The position numbers and the translations under genes are program-made. Shown here in pieces: positions 7,802-14,220 of a stretch of 64,000 bases of DNA. Below the pieces are notes generated by a model. It was not told where the DNA came from. It worked only from the letters and a program-made list of their open reading frames with translations, and searched no databases. The first letter of the stretch is position 1. Every line of letters begins with the position of its first letter. The stretch is from NCBI RefSeq assembly GCF_002223055.1, contig NZ_NKFL01000009.1, positions 1 to 64,000 of the forward strand, read 5' to 3'. This DNA is from Burkholderia sp. HI2500 (lineage in GTDB: Bacteria > Pseudomonadota > Gammaproteobacteria > Burkholderiales > Burkholderiaceae).

Positions 7802-7987
7802 TTATCCGCGGGGTTTGCGACCGATCTTTCGCCCGGCTTCGTATGCAGCTGCGAGCGCTGCGCGAACGGTCCAGACCGCGACGCTATGAAAATCGAGACG
7901 ATCCGATTTTCGTTCCTCGAGGGTCGAGATAAACAGATGCTCGCGCGCGATCGCCTCGAGCAACGCTTCGAATTCCGCGTGCGTCAT
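7802..7987 (-). CDS. DUF6900-like small protein
   Basis: The product has 61 residues starting MTHAEFEALLEAIAREHLF at 7987, with GGAGG upstream. The pattern FEALLEAIA.E.L.ISTLEERKSDRLDFHSVAVW..RAAL.AAYEAG matches the DUF6900 family of plasmid and phage proteins. It is translated right after the 57-aa ORF upstream, with one base between stop and start, so the two are probably coupled. The function is unknown. Confidence 0.65.
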   Translation of the reverse strand: MTHAEFEALLEAIAREHLFISTLEERKSDRLDFHSVAVWTVRAALAAAYEAGRKIGRKPRG

Positions 7988-7988
7988 C

Positions 7989-8162
7989 TCAATTCCTCCG
8001 CACGAGCTGGCCGACGCGAAAGGCTTCTCGCATTGCGTATGCGATATCGGCGACGCGGACTTCTTCGGGCGTGTACTCCGGTAGGTCCTGTTCGATGACG
8101 GGATGACCAAAGGTCGTCTCGGCGATCGCATTCAACAGCGCATTCACCAAATAGTTTTCCAT
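7989..8162 (-). CDS. Small hypothetical protein coupled to DUF6900 gene
   Basis: The product has 57 residues from ATG 8162, starting MENYLVNALLNAIAETTFG and ending AYAMREAFRVGQLVRRN. It resembles its downstream neighbour in plan (an LL.AIAE..F opening and an A...AFRVG ending), suggesting an ancient duplication. The gene pair is tightly spaced. No function can be given. Confidence 0.55.
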   Translation of the reverse strand: MENYLVNALLNAIAETTFGHPVIEQDLPEYTPEEVRVADIAYAMREAFRVGQLVRRN

Positions 8163-8216
8163 GATGTGGTTCCCAGGTGGTGCCGGCCGCGGCGAGCGGC
8201 CGGCCGGTGAATCAGG

Positions 8217-8723
8217 TCAGTGGAACCGCACGGCGCCGTCGTGCTGCGCGAGCGCGAATGCGACGTACCAGTTGCGATAGAGTTCGGCGAACAAGGGATT
8301 GCGTTCGGCATCGACCAGGTGCATGAATCGCGAAAAGTCGTCGGCGAGCTTGCGCGCCGTCCGCGGCCCGATCGTGCCCATCGTTGTTGAGAAGTCGATC
8401 AACTCTTTGAACGGCCCACTGGATTCCGCGATCGCGCCGTTCGTGTGGCAAATCTTCTTGCCGCCCATCGGAATGGCGGGATAGTTGGCGAGCTCGGCGA
8501 GCTGTTCGCGAAAAATTTCGTGCGTGATGTAGGTGCCGACAGCGAACTCAAACGCGTTGCGATACCGAAACACGCGCGCGATATCCAGGCCGTCCGCGCG
8601 TTGCGGAAAACGCGGCGCCCAGTAGAGGCGCACCGTGAACACGTCGACCGGCTCGCGGTTGCCGTCGAGTCGCGGCGCGTCGAGTGCTTCCAGACCGCAA
8701 TAAGCTGTGATGGTCAGTCCCAT
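8217..8723 (-). CDS. Phage/plasmid hypothetical protein
   Basis: The product has 168 residues starting MGLTITAYCGLEAL at 8723. It is soluble, with GNREPVDVFTVRLYWAPRFPQRADGL and an ALAQHDGAVRFH ending. Similar proteins opening MGLTITAY.GL are common in phages and integrated elements, but no domain function is known. It lies 25 bp downstream of the methyltransferase gene on the same strand, so it is probably co-transcribed with it. Confidence 0.55.
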   Translation of the reverse strand: MGLTITAYCGLEALDAPRLDGNREPVDVFTVRLYWAPRFPQRADGLDIARVFRYRNAFEFAVGTYITHEIFREQLAELANYPAIPMGGKKICHTNGAIAESSGPFKELIDFSTTMGTIGPRTARKLADDFSRFMHLVDAERNPLFAELYRNWYVAFALAQHDGAVRFH

Positions 8724-8748
8724 GATGGTCCTCTCGATTCGGTGGGGG

Positions 8749-9390
8749 TTAAGCCGCGATGGCATCGCGCCGGCCCAGTCGAGCGACGGCGGCCGCGTGA
8801 TAGGTCGCGTCGAGTTCGATGCCGACATAGCGGCGGCCAAGCTGCTTGGCCGCTGCGCACGTGGTGCCGCTGCCGGCGAATGGGTCGAGCACGAGATCGC
8901 CCGGCTGAGTGAATGCGTCGATCACGGCGCGCATGCACGACAGCGGCTTTTCAGTGGGGTGAAGGCGGTTGCCGGAGTACTGCCACGGCAGCACGTCCGG
9001 CAAGGGCTTCGCCGGCAGCGCCGGCGAGCCCTTGGCGAGCACATAGGCCGATTCGTGCTGGTACTTCACGAAACGCGCCTTGGACGCGTAGGTCTTTGCA
9101 AACACGATGTGCCCGACGATGCGAAAGCCCGCCTTCTTCCACGCGCGGAAGAATTCATCGGTCTTGGTCCACCCGTAGAAGCTCACGCAAAGCGCGTCAT
9201 CCTTGAGCACGCGGAACACCTGTGCGAATGCCGGTTCGAGCCAGTCGCCGCGCACGTCATTCGCGATCGAGCGGCCGGTGCGGTCCTGGTAGTTGACCAA
9301 GTAGGGCGGGTCGGTCAGCGCGAAGTCGATCACCGCATCGGGGATCGTGGGGAGAACGTCGAGACAGTCGCCGTGATAGAAGAAGTCCAT
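8749..9390 (-). CDS. Orphan site-specific DNA methyltransferase (beta-type)
   Basis: The product has 213 residues. The catalytic motif DPPY is at residues 27-30 and the AdoMet-binding motif DPFAGSGTT is at about 167-175. Motif IV therefore precedes motif I, as in the beta class of N6-adenine or N4-cytosine methyltransferases. GNRLHPTEKPLSCM is the conserved segment between them. No restriction endonuclease is adjacent, so this is an orphan enzyme, as in phages and plasmids that protect their DNA or regulate genes. Target site and base are not predictable from the sequence alone. Confidence 0.85.
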   Translation of the reverse strand: MDFFYHGDCLDVLPTIPDAVIDFALTDPPYLVNYQDRTGRSIANDVRGDWLEPAFAQVFRVLKDDALCVSFYGWTKTDEFFRAWKKAGFRIVGHIVFAKTYASKARFVKYQHESAYVLAKGSPALPAKPLPDVLPWQYSGNRLHPTEKPLSCMRAVIDAFTQPGDLVLDPFAGSGTTCAAAKQLGRRYVGIELDATYHAAAVARLGRRDAIAA

Positions 9391-9479
9391 GGTGATGCTC
9401 CATCGATAAGGTCATACCTGTGCCGCCCGGCAGATGACGGGCGGGGCGATGGATAGCGCGAGGGCGGTGGAATCCGCGT

Positions 9480-9694
9480 GGTGGTGGCTACCCGGCGCTG
9501 GCGAGCGCCGGAAGGGTGTCGGGAGTCAAGAAACCGTGGAATAAATGGTGGGCCTCCCGGCCAGGGAGAGCCGGCCGTTTATGCCGCGAAAGTTCTTGAA
9601 GGTCGTTCACCGTGCGCGACCATGCTGGCGCGCACGGTGAACGACCGGCTCCCGGCACCCTGGAGGCGATCGTTGGCGACGGGTAGCCACCACC
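9480..9694. ncRNA. Nested hairpin element, candidate structured or antisense RNA
   Basis: The outer arms GGTGGTGGCTACCCG (9480-9494) and CGGGTAGCCACCACC (9680-9694) are perfect complements 185 bp apart. Between them lie CCGGCGCT-GGCG-AGCGCCGG (9492-9511) and a perfect 18-bp stem (9601-9618 with 9629-9646, arms beginning GGTCGTTCACCG). The design of hairpins plus distant complementary segments recalls phage C4/CI-type antisense RNAs. Transcription strand and function are unknown, so the RNA call is tentative. Confidence 0.35.
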
Positions 9695-9787
9695 CCCATC
9701 AGAACCGCAGAGGCCTTGGATGAGTGGACCGTGGCAAGCACGATGACGCGAACGGAAAGCAGGGTGTTTCGTTGCTGTTGGACATGA

Positions 9788-9824
9788 GAAAGGTGCGCGC
9801 ACGCGTAGCGTGCGCGCACCTTTC
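9788..9824. terminator. Perfect 17-bp hairpin terminator
   Basis: The arms GAAAGGTGCGCGCACGC and GCGTGCGCGCACCTTTC enclose GTA. T or A runs flank both sides, so it could stop transcription in either direction and insulates the structured element from the genes to the right. Confidence 0.6.
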
Positions 9825-9916
9825 GATCGCGAGTGTGCCGAAACGCCCCTCGGGATCGATTTATTGAGATACAGAAATTCCGCTATGCTGAGGACGTTTT
9901 AGACCGCGACGAAGAG

Positions 9917-10012
9917 ATGTTGATGCGTGACTACAATCGGGTAAAGGCGATGGGTTTTGCGGGCGAATTCCGCCCTGGCGCGACGTTGTCGCCGGCGAGG
10001 CGACACGTATGA
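9917..10012 (+). CDS. Possible 31-aa leader ORF
   Basis: ATG 9917 is preceded by GAAGAG and encodes MLMRDYNRVKAMGF and about 17 further residues. Its TGA overlaps the ATG of the next gene (ATGA), as in translational coupling. It is too short to judge by composition and could be chance. Confidence 0.3.
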   Translation: MLMRDYNRVKAMGFAGEFRPGATLSPARRHV

Positions 10013-10467
10013 CGCGCCGGCCGAACACGCGACGCCGGCCGCGCGGACAGATCGGCAAGCGGTTGCTGTTGCCGATGCCGCGGCAGGAGATCGAGCAGAT
10101 GTCGCTGCAGTACCACGCGACGCTCGAGTCGATCCGTATGAACCAGGGCAGCGCTTTCGGGATGCGTGTGTTGCTGCAGATGGTCGTGCTGACGGGCTTT
10201 ATCGACGAAGCTCGCAGGCACGATATCCGGGTTGAAGCGCTGGTGGCCGCGGAACGTGGAATCCGGGACGCCTTCGAACGTGGTGAGCGCGAGGGTGTAT
10301 GGACGTTCGACGAGAAGACCGACGAGCTCGTCTCAATGCTGCTGGCGTGGCACGATGACCAGCTGCGTACGGCGCCACTCGCCGTGCTGATGGAAGCGGT
10401 CGAGCGGATGGACCGACTGATCGACGGCAAGTCGTTCGAGCGGCCGCCCACGCGCTTCACGCCGTGA
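10009..10467 (+). CDS. Hypothetical helical plasmid protein, family shared with 19169-19597
   Basis: The product has 152 residues with a basic N-terminus (TRRPNTRRRPRGQ) and an all-helical body. Segments such as LQYHATLESIRMNQGSAFG, VAAERGIRDAFERG and MLLAWHDDQLRTAPLAVLMEA align in order with the 142-aa protein at 19169-19597 (LKHHVALAALR, LERAAIEHVLTRLDAQLAAVP). Such proteins are widespread in Burkholderia elements, sometimes labelled Fis-like without clear support. RBS GAGG lies at 9993-9996. The function is unknown. Confidence 0.55.
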   Translation: MTRRPNTRRRPRGQIGKRLLLPMPRQEIEQMSLQYHATLESIRMNQGSAFGMRVLLQMVVLTGFIDEARRHDIRVEALVAAERGIRDAFERGEREGVWTFDEKTDELVSMLLAWHDDQLRTAPLAVLMEAVERMDRLIDGKSFERPPTRFTP

Positions 10468-10486
10468 GCGAAACAATCGGCGCGAC

Positions 10487-10669
10487 TCAGTGCGCGCCGG
10501 TCACCGCGGCGATCACCAGCTTGGCGACGTGCCCGATCACGCCGAGGACGCCTGCAGCGAACAGCAGGCCCAGCTGGATCAGGATGGCCCACTTGAGGAT
10601 TTTGCCCGGCACCGCGGCAAGCCGGTCGTACCAGGTTATTTGACGGACCATCACCACATACTTGTCCAT
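10487..10669 (-). CDS. Small membrane protein
   Basis: The product has 60 residues from ATG 10669, with AGGTGAC just upstream. The N-terminal part is soluble (MDKYVVMVRQITWYDRL), and residues about 25-57 (KILKWAILIQLGLLFAAG, VLGVIGHVAKLVIAAV) form one or two membrane helices. It is divergent from the RHH gene and separated from it by a region with an inverted repeat. A small toxin-like or pore-like role is possible but unsupported. Confidence 0.5.
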   Translation of the reverse strand: MDKYVVMVRQITWYDRLAAVPGKILKWAILIQLGLLFAAGVLGVIGHVAKLVIAAVTGAH

Positions 10670-10719
10670 GTCGGTCACCTTGAACAGGTTGAGATCGGAT
10701 GCGCAACGACGCAGCATCA

Positions 10720-10756
10720 CACAGATATAGATAGTGTAGTACAAAAAGTATCTGTG
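10720..10756. promoter_or_regulatory. Inverted repeat in divergent promoter region
   Basis: The arms CACAGATA and TATCTGTG are 21 bp apart in the AT-rich gap between the small membrane gene (minus) and the RHH gene (plus). The position suggests an operator for the RHH protein. Confidence 0.4.
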
Positions 10757-10798
10757 GCCGGCTGTTTTTGTGTAACGAAAAGTGCTATCGTCCTGCCC

Positions 10799-10966
10799 AT
10801 GAAATCCACGAAACCTAGGATTGGTCGACCGCCGATTCCCGAAGAGGATCGCCTGATTGGGCGATCGATTCGTTTGACTCCTGCTCAATGGGCAAAAGTC
10901 GATGCGAATGGAATGGCCTGGCTGAGAAAACTGATCGAGCGCGCACGACCTACGAAGCCGGAGTGA
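10799..10966 (+). CDS. Ribbon-helix-helix type small DNA-binding protein
   Basis: The product has 55 residues. GRPPIPEEDRLIGRSIRLTP is followed by AQWAKVDANGMAWLRKLIERA, the layout of short RHH repressors: a basic N-terminal arm, a beta strand with alternating residues, then helices. It is followed five bases later by the 158-aa ORF and is divergent from a small membrane protein. It may regulate both from the inverted repeat at 10720-10756. Confidence 0.6.
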   Translation: MKSTKPRIGRPPIPEEDRLIGRSIRLTPAQWAKVDANGMAWLRKLIERARPTKPE

Positions 10967-10970
10967 TGAG

Positions 10971-11447
10971 ATGCTGATTCGCGAGCATGGCGGATCGATC
11001 AAGCTGCTACGCGCCGAGCGCCGTGTTGGTACGCGTCGGGCCCGGCAGATCGTGATTGGTGTTTTCCGTGCGCAGGAAGGTGTTCCTGCCGAGCTGCTCG
11101 AGCTGCTGGATCGGAACGAGCGGCGTGAATTGTCTGTATGGCTTTCCGCCTGGCGTGACAGTCAGACGATCGCACGTGCTCGAGCGGTCTTTGCTGGTGC
11201 ACCAGCACGTCTGGATGAACTGGTCACCGCGCTGGATGCGGCTGCAGGATTACTGACACCGGCCGACGCCGATGTGTTGTGGCGCAAGCTTCAGGTGATC
11301 GCACGCAGCCTTCGCCGCGGTGGACATCCCCGCCCGAAGCGCGCGCCGTCCCAGCCTACGCCCTTGCCTGGCCAGCTGGATCTGATCGATGCGCTTGCCG
11401 ATCTGACCGTTCCCGATGCGTCAATACACGATGAGCTGGCCACGTGA
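10971..11447 (+). CDS. Hypothetical plasmid protein
   Basis: The product has 158 residues starting MLIREHGGSIKLLRAERRVG at ATG 10971, with GGAGTGATGAG upstream overlapping the previous stop. It is mostly helical and rich in Arg, Ala and Leu, with a basic segment (RSLRRGGHPRPKRAPSQ) and an acidic C-terminus. It is co-transcribed with the RHH gene. No domain is recognised. Confidence 0.5.
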   Translation: MLIREHGGSIKLLRAERRVGTRRARQIVIGVFRAQEGVPAELLELLDRNERRELSVWLSAWRDSQTIARARAVFAGAPARLDELVTALDAAAGLLTPADADVLWRKLQVIARSLRRGGHPRPKRAPSQPTPLPGQLDLIDALADLTVPDASIHDELAT

Positions 11448-11484
11448 TCTTCCGGAGCTCGAGCGTGCGTCACGGGATCTGTAG

Positions 11485-11518
11485 CTGCCCCTATCTGAAC
11501 TGTGTTCGAAAGGGGCAG
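11485..11518 (+). terminator. Hairpin after the RHH operon
   Basis: The arms CTGCCCCT and AGGGGCAG enclose 18 bases, 38 bp after the stop. A short TT follows. It is plausible as the end of the 10799-11447 transcript. Confidence 0.4.
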
Positions 11519-11635
11519 TTGGGTGGCCGCAGGCTTTGTGGGACGATGTGACGCGTCATGCGTGTACCGGCGTTTGTACGGATCGATTTCGACGATCATA
11601 CTGCCTGTGTGATCAATACCGGTTCGAGTAACGGA

Positions 11636-11863
11636 ATGACGGGAAAAAGGAAACCGCAAGAGACGACCCAGCAGGAGCTGCTGCGCACTGCTATGGCGGA
11701 GTTAGGTATGACGCGAGCAGAGTTTGCTGCGCGTATCTGCGTGCCCGTACGAACGCTGGACAAATGGCTCCTGGCTGCAGATTCGCTGGACGCGCGCGCC
11801 ATGTCCGAGATGGGAAAGGCCTATGTTCGCGACATTCTGGAGTGGCATCGGAAAAATTCTTAA
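11636..11863 (+). CDS. Small HTH protein
   Basis: The product has 75 residues starting MTGKRKPQETTQQELL. LRTAMAELGMTRAEFAARICVPVRTLDKWLLAADSLDARAM is a clear XRE-like helix-turn-helix with the recognition helix around VRTLDKWL. It is a stand-alone regulator preceded by its own 190-bp intergenic region. The target is unknown. Confidence 0.65.
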   Translation: MTGKRKPQETTQQELLRTAMAELGMTRAEFAARICVPVRTLDKWLLAADSLDARAMSEMGKAYVRDILEWHRKNS

Positions 11864-11976
11864 ATATCCCCATTGGGGATATATAATGAATTCCACGCTT
11901 GCAACGTGTTGTGGTGCGTGCGATGTCGTTCGATCGCGACTACAACTTGATGATTCCCTTCACGGAGCAACTCGAT

Positions 11977-12285
11977 ATGCGAAAGAAAAGTGTAGTTGTG
12001 CTTGCGATGGTGTTGACGATCGGTGTAATTCAACCGGCGCATGCCGACCGATACTCTGGCTCAGTTGCCGCAGGCGTTGTCGCTGGTCTTGTCGGCGGGA
12101 TCCTGCTCAGTTCCGCTATCGCGGGCTCTTCAATGTATGCAGGCCCGCCACCGATGTATGGGTCACCCGCGCCAGGCTATGCGCCGCCGCCTTATTACTA
12201 TGCTGGGTCACGCTGTTACTGGACCAATGTGCAGGAGTGGGTCGGTTACGGTTGGTCGTTGATTCCACGTCAGGTCTGCTACTGA
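11977..12285 (+). CDS. Small secreted/periplasmic protein
   Basis: The product has 102 residues from ATG 11977 (GGAG upstream). Residues 1-23 are a signal peptide (MRKKSVVVLAMVLTIGVIQ, then PAHA). A Gly/Ala-rich helix (SVAAGVVAGLVGGILLSSAIAG) and a Pro/Tyr-rich segment (PPPMYGSPAPGYAPPPYYY) precede a C-terminal CYWTNVQEW..GYGWSLIPRQVCY with two Cys. It resembles small exported Burkholderia proteins of unknown role. Confidence 0.6.
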   Translation: MRKKSVVVLAMVLTIGVIQPAHADRYSGSVAAGVVAGLVGGILLSSAIAGSSMYAGPPPMYGSPAPGYAPPPYYYAGSRCYWTNVQEWVGYGWSLIPRQVCY

Positions 12286-12451
12286 CTATCGACTAGGCTT
12301 AGCCTGGTGGTGCCGCGCCGACTGGCGAACGCTTGAGCCCTACGATGATCTTCAGGATGCAAGCATGGGCAGATAACCTGCAGCGGCGTGGAAGCTACAA
12401 TGAGCTCGTTTTTCGACCAACACCAGGTACCACCAGTAACGAAGGATCGCA

Positions 12452-12925
12452 ATGACACCTACCCTAGCCGAAAACCTGATTTTTATTGTTGCGGCATCGA
12501 TCGGTGCGACGTGGCTTTACCGGAAAGTCGTCCCGTACTTGTGGAGTCGCAAAAAGGGCGAGTCGGCTGTCGAGCACTTGGAACGCGTGCGGATCGAGCA
12601 GCAGGAAAAGCAGTCCGTCCAACAGAATCTCAACATGACGCCGAAGATGGCCTTGCGCGTGCGCCTCGTCAACTTCGGTATTCTGCTCGGGTTCTTGTGC
12701 TTCCTCGCGTTCATCGGACCTCGAGCTGGCCATCCATTCATGCAACATGTGACGCTGTACTTTGGCGCTTACGTCATCGTTGGTTGGGTGGCTTGCGCGC
12801 TCGCCAAAGTCGTGGCTGCAGAACGACTTGATGGACTTAACTGGGACGGCCGCCTGAATGTCCGGCTTTACCATGTGTGGCTTTGGCCGCTGAATGTTGT
12901 GAAGGCGATACGGGGCAAAAGCTAA
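12452..12925 (+). CDS. Integral membrane hypothetical protein
   Basis: The product has 157 residues. Membrane helices are predicted at about 7-23 (ENLIFIVAASIGATWLY), 70-88 (VRLVNFGILLGFLCFLAF) and 102-120 (YFGAYVIVGWVACALA). A charged segment around residues 30-60 (KKGESAVEHLERVRIEQQEKQ) would be cytoplasmic. It stands alone between the secreted protein and the tRNA genes. No family is recognised. Confidence 0.5.
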   Translation: MTPTLAENLIFIVAASIGATWLYRKVVPYLWSRKKGESAVEHLERVRIEQQEKQSVQQNLNMTPKMALRVRLVNFGILLGFLCFLAFIGPRAGHPFMQHVTLYFGAYVIVGWVACALAKVVAAERLDGLNWDGRLNVRLYHVWLWPLNVVKAIRGKS

Positions 12926-12931
12926 GAGGAG

Positions 12932-13007
12932 TGGGCCTCCCGTGAGTCGAACACGGCACCGGCGGGTTATGAGCCCGCTGCTCTAACCACGCATGAGCTA
13001 GAGGCCC
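12932..13007 (-). tRNA. tRNA with CAU anticodon (Met or lysidine-type Ile)
   Basis: On the minus strand this folds into a complete cloverleaf. The acceptor stem GGGCCTC/GAGGCCC is perfect, the D stem is GCTC/GAGC, the anticodon stem GCGGG/CCCGC carries the loop CTCATAA, and the T stem CCGTG/CACGG carries TTCGACT. The body is 76 nt and CCA is not encoded. A CAU anticodon may read AUG or, after lysidine modification, AUA; the sequence alone does not settle this. Confidence 0.9.
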
Positions 13008-13031
13008 GCAGCGGAGATGCAAAAAAAGAAA

Positions 13032-13105
13032 TGGAGCGGGCGAAGGGAATCGAACCCTCGTCATCAGCTTGGAAGGCTGTTGCTCTACCATTGAGCTACG
13101 CCCGC
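13032..13105 (-). tRNA. tRNA-Gly (UCC)
   Basis: On the minus strand: acceptor GCGGGCG/CGCCCGC, D stem GCTC/GAGC, anticodon loop CTTCCAA (anticodon UCC), T loop TTCGATT, discriminator T and an encoded CCA end. One closing pair of the anticodon stem is mismatched. It lies 24 bp from the CAU tRNA, so the two form a small cluster. Confidence 0.9.
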
Positions 13106-13138
13106 ATGGTTCGCGGATTGATCCGCGAACACACTATC

Positions 13139-13441
13139 TTACTCGGTCATGGGAATCAGGAAGCGATCGCGGTTCTTCGCGTTTGCAATCCATTGGGGTG
13201 CTTTGCCGCGGCCGCTCCAGGTCGCGCCCGTTTTCGGATCCTGATACTTGGGTGCGATGGGAGTGCGCGCACCGGATGCCGCCGCGCGCCGGCGCCCGAA
13301 CAGCTGCTCGGGTGTGATGTCGTATTCGGCGATCTGCGCGCGCATCGCTGCAATGATGCTGTCCAGTTCCGCGAGTCGTGCTTCTTCCGCCTGCTGTGCC
13401 AACGCATCAGCCTGCTTTTTCAGTTCGAGATAAGTCGCCAT
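13139..13441 (-). CDS. H-NS family histone-like silencer
   Basis: The product has 100 residues starting MATYLELKKQADALAQQAEE at 13441. Residues about 3-48 form the coiled-coil oligomerisation domain. The C-terminal part (PIAPKYQDPKTGATWSGRGKAPQWI, KNRDRFLI) is the conserved H-NS DNA-binding domain with the core TWSGRGKAP. Plasmid-borne H-NS proteins help silence AT-rich acquired genes and can lower the fitness cost of the plasmid. The gene stands alone next to the tRNA cluster. Confidence 0.9.
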   Translation of the reverse strand: MATYLELKKQADALAQQAEEARLAELDSIIAAMRAQIAEYDITPEQLFGRRRAAASGARTPIAPKYQDPKTGATWSGRGKAPQWIANAKNRDRFLIPMTE

Positions 13442-13593
13442 AGGGATAAAAGATTCTCGGTTGAACAACGAGCCACTAGGCTAGTCGGCAAAATCGGTCT
13501 GGTCAATACGATGCCGGCATAATCACGGATACCGTCGATTACCGGGCCTCTGCCCTAAAGGTTAGGGATTCAGCAAATCGAGATCACACCCCT

Positions 13594-14139
13594 ATGGCGA
13601 TCAAACTGACGCACGAAACGGCGCCCGACATTGCACGCAGGATCGTTGAATCTGGCGAATTCGCTGCGGGCCCCTTCCTCGGCGACGCTGGCTTGAACGC
13701 CTGCATCGAAGGCGTCGCATACAATCCGGATCAAGCCGCGCGGACAGGTGCATTTGTGGATTTCGAATGGACCGGACCGATCAAGCTCGGCGCGCATGCC
13801 GAACATGAGCCGAACGTGCTTTATGACAATCGGCCCTATCGTGCCTTCGTCTTCGTCTGCACCAACAGGCACCTGCGGTTGGCCGATGTGCGATTCAGTA
13901 CGGGATTCTCGTGGAGGGATGCGGTCGACGTACCGTCCCGCCCTGCTGGCGGGAGGTTGCTCTCAGCATCGGCATGGTATGCATGGATGCTGTCGAGGTC
14001 GCCTGAATGGCTCGATGAGGCGTCAACGGAGCTCGAGCGTGCGATGTTGGCGCGTCTGGCGAAAAAGCCTCCTATATCGATAGTGCCACCGGAGGATTGT
14101 CCATATCTCTACGATCTTCGCGTACGCGGCCTGATCTAA
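13594..14139 (+). CDS. Hypothetical protein
   Basis: The product has 181 residues starting MAIKLTHETAPDIARRIVE. It is soluble and mixed alpha/beta, with an acidic and Trp-containing centre (FVDFEWTGPIKLG) and HLRLADVRFSTGFSWRDAV. No signal peptide or recognisable domain is seen. It is read in the same direction as the DUF6402-like gene 81 bp downstream and may belong to the same unit. Confidence 0.45.
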   Translation: MAIKLTHETAPDIARRIVESGEFAAGPFLGDAGLNACIEGVAYNPDQAARTGAFVDFEWTGPIKLGAHAEHEPNVLYDNRPYRAFVFVCTNRHLRLADVRFSTGFSWRDAVDVPSRPAGGRLLSASAWYAWMLSRSPEWLDEASTELERAMLARLAKKPPISIVPPEDCPYLYDLRVRGLI

Positions 14140-14220
14140 CAGTTGTTTTCATTATTATCGCCGGATGCGTCGAGGTATCGATTATTCTGATGCGAGTTCA
14201 TTCCTAGGCGTTATCCATCC

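Larger units (their letters stand above)
9391..9916. other. Structured gene-free region upstream of the methyltransferase
   Basis: This stretch of 526 bp holds the multi-hairpin block 9480-9694 and the strong terminator at 9788-9824, and no convincing gene. The methyltransferase promoter presumably lies near 9395-9480 on the minus strand. Confidence 0.5.

Noticed and set aside
9861..10706. 281-aa minus-strand ORF
   Set aside because: It runs across two genes with better starts (10009-10467 plus, 10487-10669 minus) and has a composition rich in Ser and Arg typical of antisense frames.
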